Program-made: the position numbers and the translations under genes
Source: Paracyclopina nana
Taxonomy: Eukaryota; Arthropoda; Copepoda; Cyclopoida; Cyclopettidae
Length of the DNA: 64,000 nt
Reading direction: 5' to 3'
NCBI GenBank assembly: GCA_019096065.1
Contig: JAGUCH010000006.1
Span: forward strand, 826,001 to 890,000
Part shown: in pieces, positions 1 to 11,163 of the stretch
How the letters are laid out: each line of letters opens with the position of its first letter
Numbering within the stretch: position 1 is the stretch's first letter
Notes under the pieces: generated by a model
The model's database searches: none
The model's input: the letters and a program-made list of their open reading frames with translations, nothing else
What the model was told of the DNA's origin: nothing

Positions 1-2260
1 ATTTGACATCATATCGCGTGGAATGGCGCCATTTTTTCCATATAAAGCCAGCAAAATTGGGCTGCAAAGATTGTCGTCGTTGTCTCTTTTTCCTAGCTGG
101 AATTTAGCTGGAAAATAATTACACTGCTGAAGGTCACAATAAGCTTGTTTGTTTTGACGCGCGCGGGCTCGATTTTAATTTATGCGAGCCATTGATGTGC
201 GGCCTTTTTGACAGGGTCACAAATATGTCAATGTTCAACCACGAATTAACCCCATAATGCCCCCGGGGATTTGATAATTTCAAGGTATATCTCTCGATAA
301 TGTGGTGCCTTTTTTTCGAAATGCCTTTTTCATGCATAAAGAATGCCTTAAGGAATGGAAAAAATTGTCTTATGGAAAAGTGAACCTGTTTCTGGCTGAC
401 TCACTACGAGTTCAGCTTTGGTTCGAGCAGCGTTTTTTATGGCAATTTTTGATATTTCGTCACATGGTTTTCAGCGTATTTCATAACAAACTAGCTCTCT
501 TCACGTTTCGCTGCTAAAAAATGAAGTTTAACTATAGATTTTGCTCAAAAGGACTAAAATGTGGAGCACTTAGTAGCAAGAATTAGATTTGTTTGCTTTC
601 AAGTTGGCTTCAAGTCGATCTGATTTTTTTTTAATCAGCTAGCGCTTGTCATATGAAAATTTTTCTCCTTTCCTTAAGGTGTTTTCTTGATTTTTTAAAA
701 GGAGTTTGGGGCATACATGAATAGGACATTTGGGCTTTTTATCCATTCAGGAAATTAATCTTCGGGCAGGAATATTTTAAATGTGGAAAATTTTTGATGC
801 TGACGGTGAGCATTGCCAACATGGTACGTACCAACTTTTCATCTCTATTATTGTGAATTTGTCGACATCATGCTCGTTAATTAGATCTTTTTCAATGGCT
901 CATCTTCGTGAATGCTACTGCTCTTCTCGCGGTAGGTACAACACAAGTGAAAAGAAAATCAACCCTTTGAGAAGGAAATGAATTCGTGATCCCACTTTTC
1001 GTCAGCATGGCTCGCAGTTTATGGCTGAATAATGAGCTGGTGCTCTCTTTTTGCATGATAAAAGCCAGACAGGGCGTTGGTGGCCATTTTGGATCCACTC
1101 AGTCACACCTCCTTTGGAAGAGATTTTCCTCGAAGAAGAGAAGAAAAACTCTTTTCTCTATTGTCTTCAAGCCGAAGAGGTAATAATGGATGCGCATAGA
1201 ATTAACTTAGCGGAATATTAACACAAATTAGGGCTGGTAGCATAATAAAGTACTGTGCATTAAAATTAATTCCCATATGCAAATATATATAGCATATCAT
1301 GGTAATTAAAGGGGTAGATTGAAATCTGCCCCGAAAAATGCAAATTCAGCATATTCCATTTTCACCACTTTTCCACCAGCCCTAGCCTAGTCTTTGGAGC
1401 CACTCATCGAGAAACCAGTGTGTTGAAGAAGTATACTCGTATATACAATATGGGCTTGGAAATTGATTGACTGTAGAGCTGCTTTGATGATGATTAGGGC
1501 GACTCCATGGATGCTTCTCCTCACATCTTGGATTTATTGAAAGTCATGGCATGCTGTGAAAATTGACGAGATCTTGCAATTGTGCTGAAAATCCAGGAGT
1601 TTCTCAGCAAGTGACCCAGTGACCCATCTGCATTATTGTTTGTGCAAGCCCTTTCAAGTCATAGCTGCCATCATCGTGATTGGAATTCCTGCAAGCACTC
1701 GTGTCGGCCAACAATTAAGATATCCATCTCTCTGGCGATGATCATGTGATCTATTCCCTCGAATCCCCCATTTCCACTCAGCTCTTTTGGAAGAGAGACT
1801 AATGTGGCCATTAGATCAGCCAGGGATCATTTTTTCCCATACGATTTTTCTCCCTGGAAATTGCTGTCAGAATTCCCTTCACAATATTATCAAGTGTGTA
1901 CGTTAAGAGCCATACTAAATAAGCAAGCTAAAATAAGCTGGAATGAGGTGTACTTGTCTCCTCTTCAAGTAATCATGATTGACAAGTCATTTTGCTCTTG
2001 TCATTCGATCTGCCCACTCATATCTGCTACAGCCAGGCTTACTTGCTATTTTGCTTGCCGAATTCATTTACAATTCCTGAGAGGGCTTCAAGGGAGCAAA
2101 AAAGAGCCTTGATCCCACGCAGAAGTAAGCAGACATCTTAATATTCTCGACTATGCAGGATTCTCCATGCGACGTTCATCTACTTTTAAAAAAATTACAG
2201 GACGCGGCGCCGAAATTGCAACCACCGCGCTACAGCCAATTCGGCCCATTTATTTACCGG
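1..2260. other. gene-free stretch
   Basis: AT-rich DNA with no open frame that has recognisable motifs, splice-site pairing or low-complexity coding character. The longest open frame (1804-2112, plus, 102 aa) has no domain signature and no convincing splice partners. No RNA gene was recognised. Confidence 0.5.
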
Positions 2261-2269
2261 GTTGTCCAA

Positions 2270-2455
2270 AACCCGCACCGACCCGCACTGACCCGCACTG
2301 ACCCGCACCAACCCGCACCGATCCGCACCGACCCGCACTGACCCGCACTAACCCGCACCAACCCGCACCGATCCGCATCGACCCGCACTGACCCGCACTA
2401 ACCCGCACCAAGCCGCACCAACCCGCACTGACCCACACAAACCTGCACCATACCT
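2270..2455 (+). repeat. 10-bp minisatellite (ACCCGCACNR type), left end of foldback block
   Basis: About 18 tandem copies of a 10-bp unit of the form acccgcac plus two variable bases (ca, cg, tg, ta). The reverse complement of the same unit forms the array at 7106-7215, so the two arrays are in inverted orientation and bracket the 179-bp satellite. Confidence 0.9.
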
Positions 2456-2484
2456 CACAAACCAATAGAAAACAAAAAAAAGCT

Positions 2485-3075
2485 TAAAAAAGGTTTCTGC
2501 CAGCATGAACTTTTAATCAAAACTTCAAAAGCAATTTCAAACCCGCACCAAGAAGTAACTTTTTTCAAAGTGGTTACTGCAAAAGTTTGCTGGTAGCATG
2601 ACCTTTCTGGCACAAGTGGCCTTTTTGGCCTTTGCAAGAAAAGTTACTGCAGTGGCTGGCCAAGAAAGAGCCATTTCTGCTCTCCTATGTAGCAAAGCAA
2701 AACTTCAAGTGCAATTTCAAACCCGCGCCAAGAAGTAACTTTTTCAAAGTGGTTTCTGCAAAAGTTAGCTGGTAGCATGTCCTTTCTGGCACAAGTGGCC
2801 TTTTGGCCTTTGCAAGAAAAGTTACTGCAGTTGAGGGCCAAGAAAGAGCCATTTCTGCTCTCCTATGTAGCAAAGCAAAACTTCAAGTGCAATTTCAAAC
2901 CCGCGCCAAGAAGTAACTTTTTTCAAAGTGGTTTCTGCAAAAGTTAGCTGGTAACATGACCTTTCTGGCACAAGTGGCCTTTTTGGCCTTTGCAAGAAAA
3001 GTTACTGCAGTGGCTGGCCAAGAAAGAGCCATTTCTGCTCTCCTGTGTAGCGAAGCAAAACTTCAAGTGTGATTC
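2485..3075 (-). repeat. 179-bp satellite, reversed copies (about 3.3)
   Basis: Three near-identical units and a partial one, each containing tagcaaagcaaaacttcaag and agaaaagttactgcag. The same unit occurs in the opposite orientation at 3640-6912. Period 179-180 bp, judged from the spacing of the ccatttctgctctcctatg motif near 2671, 2850 and 3030. Confidence 0.9.
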
Positions 3076-3639
3076 AATTTCCAAATTTTCTCAGCTTTTT
3101 CTCATACCAGGGTTTATTTTTTCCCTGGAAAATAAAGTGCCTCCCGACTCACTATTAAGCTAAAAACGATGCCACTCAATTTACTTAAAAAAACTAAGCA
3201 ACAAAACGGTTGTAGCAGGAACCCGGGACTGTGTTGCTTGGGCGCCTCCACCCGCCTTCCCGGTGGAAGTCACATGTTTAAGATGATCAGTAAATACATG
3301 GCTATAATCTAGTAAACATCTCTATGCATTATCTCGTAAGAGCGTTGCGTGTCGGGCTAACAGTGTGTTCAAACTCCCACACTTACATAGTACAGCATCA
3401 AGTTTTTAGAAAGGGATAGTCTTGGAATTTCAAGCCAACAAGGATTTGCGATTACTGGTATTACATATTTTACTAAAAAAGAGTTCAATCCGTGAGATTT
3501 TTGGCTATTGCCAATTTCAACATATATATCAAGTTTTTTGAGTAAGGACTGGTTCTGGACCCTTTTGGACCCTTTTGGACCTAACACATAAGGTCCAATC
3601 AGCAGTTGGGCCTAGAAAAGGTCCTGCTTCACAACATAG
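3076..3639. other. unique spacer between oppositely oriented satellite arrays
   Basis: About 565 bp of non-repetitive sequence at the turning point of the foldback block, including a short direct repeat of ggaccctttt near 3557-3580. No open frame with recognisable content. It would be the loop if the two arms paired. Confidence 0.6.
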
Positions 3640-6600
3640 GTGAGAAGAAATGGCTCTTTCTTGGCCAGCCACTGCAGTAACTTTTCTTGCAAAGGCTAAA
3701 AAGGCCACTTGTGCCAGAAAGGTCATGCTACCAGCTAACTTTTGCAGTAACCACTTTGAAAAAAGTTACTTCTTGGCGTGGGTTTGAAATTGCACTTGAA
3801 GTTTTGCTTCGCTACATAGGAGAGCAGAAATGGCTCTTTCTTGGCCAGCCACTGCAGTAACTTTTCTTGCAAAGGCCAAAAAGGCCACTTGTGCCAGAAA
3901 GGTCATGCTACCAGCTAACTTTTGCAGTAACCACTTTGAAAAAGTTACTTCTTGGCGTGGGTTTGAAATTGCACTTGAAGTTTTGCGTCGCTTCATAGGA
4001 GAGCAGAAATGGATCTTTCTTGCTCCGCCATTGCAGTCACTTTTCGTGCAAAGGCCAAAAAGGCCACTTGTGCCAGAAAGGTCATGCTACCAGCTAACTT
4101 TTGCAGTAACCACTTTGAAAAAAGTTACTTCTTGGCGCGGGTTTGAAATTGCACTTGAAGTTTTGCTTCGCTACATAGGAGAGCAGAAATGGCTCTTTCT
4201 TGGTCAGCCATTGCAGTAACTTTTCTTGCAAAGGCCAAAAAGGCCACTTGTGCCAGAAAGGTCATGCTACCAGCTAACTTTTGCAGTAACCACTTTGAAA
4301 AAAGTTACTTCTTGGCGTGGGTTTGAAATTGCACTTGAAGTTTTGCTTCGCTTCATAGGAGAGCAGAAATGGCTCTTTCTTGGTCAGCCATTGCAGTAAC
4401 TTTTCTTGCAAAGGCCAAAAAGGCCACTTGTGCCAGAAAGGTCATGCTACCAGCTAACTTTTGCAGTAACCACTTTGAAAAAAGTTACTTCTTGGCGCGG
4501 GTTTGAAATTGCACTTGAAGTTTTGCTTCGCTACATAGGAGAGCAGAAATGGCTCTTTCTTGGTCAGCCATTGCAGTAACTTTTCTTGCAAAGGCCAAAA
4601 AGGCCACTTGTGCCAGAAAGGTCATGCTACCAGCTAACTTTTGCAGTAACCACTTTGAAAAAGTTACTTCTTGGCGCGGGTTTGAAATTGCACTTGAAGT
4701 TTTGCTTCGCTACATAGGAGAGCAGAAATGGCTCTTTCTTGGCCAGCCACTGCAGTAACTTTTCTTGCAAAGGCCAAAAAGGCCACTTGTGCCAGAAAGG
4801 TCATGCTACCAGCTAACTTTTGCAGTAACCACTTTGAAAAAGTTACTTCTTGGCGCGGGTTTGAAATTGCACTTGAAGTTTTGCTTCGCTACATAGGAGA
4901 GCAGAAATGGCTCTTTCTTGGTCAGCCATTGCAGTAACTTTTCTTGCAAAGGCCAAAAAGGCCACTTGTGCCAGAAAGGTCATGCTACCAGCTAACTTTT
5001 GCAGTAACCACTTTGAAAAAAGTTACTTCTTGGCGCGGGTTTGAAATTGCACTTGAAGTTTTGCTTCGCTACATAGGAGAGCAGAAATGGCTCTTTCTTG
5101 GCCAGCCACTGCAGTAACTTTTCTTGCAAAGGCCAAAGGCCACTTGTGCCAGAAAGGTCATGCTACCAGCTAACTTTTGCAGAAACCACTTTGAAAAAGT
5201 TACTTCTTGGCGCGGTTTGAAATTGCACTTGAAGTTTTGCTTTGCTACATAGGAGAGCAGAAATGGCTCTTTCTTGGCCAGCCACTGCAGTAACTTTTCT
5301 TGCAAAGGCCAAAAAGGCCACTTGTGCCAGAAAGGTCATGCTACCAGCTAACTTTTGCAGTAACCACTTTGAAAAAAGTTACTTCTTGGCGCGGGTTTGA
5401 AATTGCACTTGAAGTTTTGCTTCGCTACATAGGAGAGCAGAAATGGCTCTTTCTTGGCCAGCCACTGCAGTAACTTTTCTTGCAAAGGCCAAAAAGGCCA
5501 CTTGTGCCAGAAAGGTCATGCTACCAGCTAACTTTTGCAGAAACCACTTTGAAAAAGTTACTTCTTGGCGCGGGTTTGAAATTGCACTTGAAGTTTTGCT
5601 TCGCTACATAGGAGAGCAGAAATGGCTCTTTCTTGGCCAGCCACTGCAGTAACTTTTCTTGCAAAGGCCAAAAAGGCCACTTGTGCCAGAAAGGTCATGC
5701 TACCAGCTAACTTTTGCAGAAACCACTTTGAAAAAAGTTACTTCTTGGTGCGGGTTTGAAATTGCACTTGAAGTTTTGCTTCGCTACATAGGAGAGCAGA
5801 AATGGCTCTTTCTTGGTCAGCCATTGCAGTAACTTTTCTTGCAAAGGCCAAAAAGGCCACTTGTGCCAGAAAGGTCATGCTACCAGCTAACTTTTGCAGT
5901 AACCACTTTGAAAAAAGTTACTTCTTGCCGGGTTTGAAATTGCACTTGAAGTTTTGCTTCGCTACATAGGAGAGCAGAAATGGCTGTTTCTTGGCCAGCC
6001 ATTGCAGTATCTTTTCTTGCCACGTCCAAAAAGGAAACTTGTGCCAGTCAGCTCACGCTACCATCACACTTTCTCAGTAACAACTTTGAAAAACGTTACT
6101 TTTTGGCACGGGTTTTACATTGTACTTGAAGTTTTGCTTCGCTTCATAGGAGAGCAGAAATGGCTCTTTCTTGGCCAGCCACTGCAGTAACTTTTCTTGC
6201 AAAGGCCAAAAAGGCCACTTGTGCCAGAAAGGTCATGCTACCAGCTAACTTTTGCAGAAACCACTTTGAAAAAAGTTACTTCTTGGCGCGGGTTTGAAAT
6301 TGCACTTGAAGTTTTGCTTCGCTACATAGGAGAGCAGAAATGGCTCTTTCTTGGCCAGCCACTGCAGTAACTTTTCTTGCAAAGGCCAAAAGGCCACTTG
6401 TGCAAGAAAGGTCATGCTCCTAGTTAACTTTTGCAGTAATCACTTGGAAAAAAGTTACTTGATGGCACGGGTTTTAAATTGCTCTTTACGTTTTGCTTCA
6501 CTACATAGGAGAGCAGAAATGGCTCTTTCTTGGCCAGCCACTGCAGTAACTTTTCTTGCTAAGGCCAAAAAGGCCACTTGTGCCAGAAAGGTCATGCTAG

Positions 6601-6912
6601 CAGCTAACTTTTGCAGAAACCACTTTGAAAAAAGTTACTTCTTGGCCTTGGGTTTGAAATTGCACTTGAAGTTTTGCTTCGCTACATAGGAGAGCAGAAA
6701 TGGCTCTTTCTTGGCCAGCCACTGCAGTAACTTTTCTTGCAAAGGCCAAAAAGGCCACTTGTGCCAGAAAGGTCATGCTACCAGCTAACTTTTGCAGTAA
6801 CCACTTTGAAAAAAGTTACTTCTTGGCGCGGGTTTGAAATTGCACTTGAAGTTTTGCTTCGCTACATAGGAGAGCAGAAATGGCTCTTTCTTGGCCAGCC
6901 ACTGCAGTAACC
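3640..6912 (+). repeat. 179-bp satellite, direct array (about 18 copies)
   Basis: Head-to-tail units with period 179 bp, marked by the motif gagcagaaatggctctttct recurring from about 3645 to 6875. Units differ by scattered substitutions and 1-bp indels in homopolymers. The units near 5963-6150 and 6400-6500 are clearly more diverged. Open frames of 60-130 codons in this array are by-products of the repeat. They shift frame between units and carry no domain signature. Confidence 0.95.
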
Positions 6913-7105
6913 ACTTTAAAATTTGAAGTTTTAACTTCTTGCTAGCTTGCACCTGACATTTCCACTTGAAGTTATTCTTTTTAGATAGTTTTGATAAACA
7001 GCTTTATTCATGGCCAGTTGTGCCCAAAAGCTTTAGCTTGCTACTGATAAAGTGCTTTATCTACTTTTAGTTTGCTTTTTATTGGTTTTTTTTTTGGTTT
7101 GTGTG

Positions 7106-7215
7106 GTATGGTGCGGGTTGGTGCGGGTTTGTGCGGGTTGGTGCGGGTTGGTGCGGGTTGGTGCGGGTTGGTGCGGGTCGGTGCGGGTCGGCGCGGGTTG
7201 GTGCGGATCGGCGCA
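7106..7215 (-). repeat. 10-bp minisatellite, right end of foldback block
   Basis: About ten tandem copies of ggtgcgggtt with variants, the reverse complement of the unit at 2270-2455. It closes the repeat block on the right. Confidence 0.9.
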
Positions 7216-7387
7216 GCTTTTAGACGCGGCCTTTATTTACATTTTCTGAGCCGCATCCTGTAGTTAAATATTTTCAAGTCCTGATTTGATGTTTTTCTAG
7301 TATATTTTGTCAAAATCATAGGCAAAGAAGAATTTATCTGTTTTTTTTTCCACATATATTGCGCGCTTATATCTCAGCATCTACTCG

Positions 7388-7627
7388 TCCGATTGGAACC
7401 AAAATTGGAGGAATTCATAAGGATATATTGAAGAATCTTCATGTCAATTTTCATCCGGATCGGAGGACGCTAAGCAATAAGGCCGCCTTACTGAAAGTGA
7501 GGCAAATCAGTTAAGCAAGGGAGAAAAATCAGCCACCCCCTTAGAGACCTCCGATACGGATGAAAATTGGCATGAAGATTCTTCAATACGCTCTTATGAA
7601 TCCCTCCAAATTTGGTTCCAATCGGCT
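7388..7627. repeat. long imperfect hairpin (MITE-like inverted repeat)
   Basis: Two arms of about 78 bp (7388-7466 and 7548-7627) are imperfect reverse complements: gattggaaccaaaattggag in the left arm matches the inverted ctccaaatttggttccaatc in the right. A roughly 80-bp loop separates them. No target-site duplication was identified. Confidence 0.75.
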
Positions 7628-7649
7628 CAATACTTACTGAATTATAAGC

Positions 7650-9516
7650 TTCCAAAGTGCCTTGCTTTGCTTACCGCCTGCCTTACTGAGTTTTATGAGA
7701 ACAAGCTATAGATGAACGCGCCAATTTTCAGCGCAGTTCTACAAGAGTTTGCATATAAAGCAGTTTGCTATACCTTATTTGCGTTAATTTACCTCTGATG
7801 ATGAGGTAATCGCTTTACCATCACGATTCCTGTAAGAGTCATACTATTTGGGCGTCCATGACTTTTTTCTTGCTTGCTGAGCAATAAACGAGTCGTCATG
7901 ATTCTCCTTTCAATTGGAATTGACTGCGCGCAAGACAACTACGCCCTTTTCTCTTTTAATCGTCCATCTTTTTCACTGACAAGTCCCTAAAAAGCCTAAT
8001 AGTTTCTAAATCTGCAGATCAGCCTGCTTAAAAATGGCAGGGGATTTTTTCAAGAAGGAGCTAGGGCAGCTCAATTTGTCGTGGAATTCTTTTCATTGAT
8101 GAAAATGTGAGGGAAAACGGTCTAATTAGGGGGCTAACAAAGTAAGCACATGCCAAAAAGTTGTCAACGTCTTATACTCCTATAGAAGTTGTCCATTCAT
8201 AAATTGACAAATTAGACACTGCTGTGCTTTGCAGAGCTCGTTATATGGTGCAGAAACCAAAAGAGCAGATGTCTCCTTTTTTCAGGCTGAACAAAAAAAT
8301 CTTTGCTTGCTTTGTTGATCAAATCCCAAAGGCTAAATTGGCTGATTTTTTCCCCTTCACTTATCTATTTAATTTTCAAGAAATGAGCAAAGAAGTAAAA
8401 ATTCAAATTTGGAAAGCTGTGGAAAATTTGCTGTGAACAATGATCGAGTTTTTGCTGACTGGTTTATCCCCAGGTGGAAATTCTATGTTGCTGTAAAATC
8501 TGGGTGGCATGACATGATAACGTCCGTGTGTGTCATAACATTTCGCATAGCGGAATCCAGATTCTATATCGTCTGCTTTTTGTCATTGTCTTTCGGCTTC
8601 GAAAAGCCTGCCATGATTATACGTAACTATGGCCTGATTGTAAAAAATAGCTCCTTCAGTTGTTGACTTAGCATGATCAGTGGGTAAAAAATATGTATTT
8701 TGAGAAGAGGATTAGAGTAGTTTTGATAGGTCTATAAAAGCGTTTTTGCTGCAATAAAACGAGCTGCTGCTCTTGAAGAATAGTTGAAAGGAAGCACACA
8801 CTCACATTGATAAAAATTGTTGAAAAAGATCCTTTCATTCGATGATTGATTCTTTGTCACAACACTACATACACACAAAGTTCATCCCTATCAAATCACA
8901 TTGAAAGAAGTATATTTTAATATACTGGATTTGCTCGCAAGCAAAACGAAATTATTATCTGCTACATATTAGCATATATCTTTTTCCTTTTGCATGAAAA
9001 AAGGTATATCCCCATAGAGTTTCTGCACCATACGAAATTCCTTCATGTAAAATGTCCGCACGTGAAAATATGGGCAAAAATGAATGCAACTCGTGATCCT
9101 ACTTGGAGCCCCAAAAGCTATGCCAAAAAACCATCATGAGAATTCTGGCGAAAAAAGGCCACGATGTGAAGATTTAGCACGTTGGAAATAAAATTCACCA
9201 TTTCTTTTCAGGCGTTGTTGTGCGCAAGTAATTTATCTTTGGGAGGGATCCATTCATCCAGAGCTATATTGACTTTAATCCTGGTAACTTGGCTGCCTTC
9301 ACGCACACCACGTCCATAGAGTACCAACCAAAGTTCCACGCCCATCCACATTGAAGAATGGGCTGATGGGTGACAAATTCTCGCCTTTGGGTTATACCCT
9401 CGTAGCCTACAACAGCATTTTTTCGAAAAACGTACGTGAGCCACAAAAGGCGAGCAAGGCTTTGAAAATCCTGCCCCATAACGACAACGACAATGATCAT
9501 GGTGGGAAACGTTAAT
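7650..9516. other. gene-free stretch
   Basis: AT-rich intergenic DNA downstream of the sulfotransferase gene. Two plus-strand open frames (8224-8436, 70 aa; 8409-8666, 85 aa) overlap each other and show no family motif or signal sequence. They were not called as genes. Confidence 0.5.
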
Positions 9517-10375
9517 TTATATTGCCAAAGTTGCAATAATGATGAAAATTCCTGCAGCGCCCACTGCAATCCAGCAGAGGATTTTTTGCCAGCATTCAGC
9601 CTTCATGGAGTCCATTTTGGTGCAGAAAAGTGCGGCTTCGTTGCACCGCGGAAATTCCTGAGCATCATCAGGGATGGGAAGGTCCAGGAATTGGCATAGC
9701 GCTGCCCAACCAGACCTGGTCACGTCAAATTCTAAAAGGCGATCCGAGGGAATGATTCTGCGAACCTCGCTGATCCACTCGTGATAAAACGCGCGTGCAT
9801 TCTCCATGCTTTCAAAGGCTTCGCTCAATGACATCGAGCACCACGGTGGTCTATAGTTACGAGCCCTCGTATGCACTTGAATGACCTTAATGTTGCAGAG
9901 CAGATTTTTTTAGCATCAGCTTCATTCAAGTCATTTTGCTACATACCTTTTCGTCCTGCCTGATGAACCACTTGTACGGCGGATTGCCAATGACTTCCAG
10001 ACTCTTGGCAATGGAGTTATGCCAAGATGCATACCAGGATTCCGGATCGCGGATCGTCAGGATGACTTTGGCTTCTGGGAAAATGCTGATCAAATCCTGG
10101 TAAAAGAGGATGGCAGGCAGGTCCAAGCAGGCAGAGTAATCTTTGAAAAAGTCGTGCCAATCTTGGACGGAAACTTGACCATTGAGAGCAAGCAGCCAAA
10201 AGTCGAGTTGTTGGTCAGTCTGTTTGGCTAATTGCATTCCGTGATAAATTCGCGAGCTCTCGCACTTCAACACTTTGGACAGGGCCTTGGCAGTGGATAA
10301 CGTGCCTGTCCTTGGAAGGCCAACTCCGATGCACACCAGGCCTTTTTTGCCTTTGCTTCCACTCGTTTCAGCCAT
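9517..10375 (-). CDS. P-loop sulfotransferase-like protein (Sulfotransfer_4 type)
   Basis: Two exons, 9947-10375 and 9517-9885. The donor is AAAAG/GTATGT and the acceptor ATTAAG/GTC. The intron is phase 0 and 61 nt, giving 265 aa. Residues 19-27 read GLPRTGTLS, the phosphate-binding loop typical of the sulfotransferase-like family in which a G-P-R-T-G-T-x-S loop is followed by YHG (here IYHG, shortly after). TIRDPESWYASW, late in exon 1, matches the second PAPS-contact strand of this fold. A hydrophobic stretch at the extreme C-terminus (WIAVGAAGIFIIIATLAI) looks like a tail anchor. Known: members are annotated as sulfotransferases or P-loop NTPases of mostly unproven substrate. Inference: membrane-tethered, cytosol- or lumen-facing enzyme. 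A 66-aa ORF ends 63 bp upstream on the same strand. Confidence 0.85.
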
Positions 10376-10438
10376 GTCAATTTCAGCTCTACTGCATATC
10401 TCAACTAATTACTGACCAGCACTAATTATCAGCTGTAA

Positions 10439-10639
10439 TTAAGAGCTGTTGTATCTTCCTTTTTGTGGCTTGAACAAAATCTCTGGCTTGAACTCGTAAA
10501 GGCCTTTTCCATAGTGATTTTGAGTTGTTATAGTAGCAAAACGGGCAAAATCCACCGGATCACCAGCACGAGCCAATTTCACTGATTTTTGCCATATGAC
10601 TGCGTTTTGCAGAAATAGCTCGACGTAATTGTGGGTCAT
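10439..10639 (-). CDS. small ORF (66 aa) immediately upstream of the sulfotransferase gene
   Basis: An uninterrupted 66-codon frame begins with ATG at 10639 (MTHNYVELF...) and ends 63 bp before the sulfotransferase start. The product is basic, with an Ala/Phe-rich middle and a Pro/Lys-rich end (FKPEILFKPQKGRY). I do not recognise the family. It could be a small mitochondrial or cytosolic protein, a last exon of a gene with an unseen 5' part, or an upstream ORF in the sulfotransferase 5' UTR. Its amino-acid mix looks coding, unlike most short frames nearby, but nothing else supports it. Confidence 0.35.
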   Translation of the reverse strand: MTHNYVELFLQNAVIWQKSVKLARAGDPVDFARFATITTQNHYGKGLYEFKPEILFKPQKGRYNSS

Positions 10640-11163
10640 TGACACACAACTCCGAAACCTTGATTTTCAACCGATTTCGCTACATGGGCGATTTGTCCTT
10701 TTTGAAAATGAATGAAACAACAAGTTTTGCGACGCGTCTGGAACTGATAAAAACTCTTTCTCATGACAAGGAGCCAGAGAGCAGTTAGCCATGGATGTGT
10801 CTACCACTGATGCACCCTGATGATAATATGTCCATATCTGCGATGTTGGTTCCAACTGAGCAAAAACCTCTGCGCAGATAATAAATGGCCAGTAAATGAG
10901 AGAAAAAAGATATTATTTCAAGTTGAGTATATGGCACCATCTGCTACTTGAGATATTCTGAAATATTGTGGAAGTGGGCAAAACCGAAAAATTCTATTGC
11001 TAAGATTGGAATGCTATTATTATTATTATTGTGTGGCTTTTTTGACCGCAACTGCTGCTCTCTTCTTGGCCACTTGAGCTATTATTTCTTGCCGGATGTC
11101 CACATCAACCCATTATTCGTTTGCGTCGCGGCAAAGGACACAAGTTAGCTTAGAAGGTGGTGC

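Larger units (their letters stand above)
2270..7215. mobile_element. foldback-like composite repeat (candidate FB-type element)
   Basis: Seen: short tandem repeats at both ends in inverted orientation, longer tandem repeats inside that also change orientation once, and a short unique centre. Known: foldback (FB) transposons of Drosophila have long inverted repeats built of short tandem repeats. Inference: this may be an FB-type element or a satellite expanded inside one. The arms are very unequal (0.8 kb against 3.6 kb), and I found neither a clear target-site duplication nor matching unique ends. A simple satellite with one inversion is the main alternative. Confidence 0.4.

Noticed and set aside
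3830..6689. Open frames of 60-130 codons inside the 179-bp satellite
   Set aside because: They are created by the repeat, change frame at 1-bp indels between units, and have no domain content. Not called as genes.
2270..7215. CRISPR-like array
   Set aside because: The repeats are continuous satellites without unique spacers, and the context is a eukaryotic genome.
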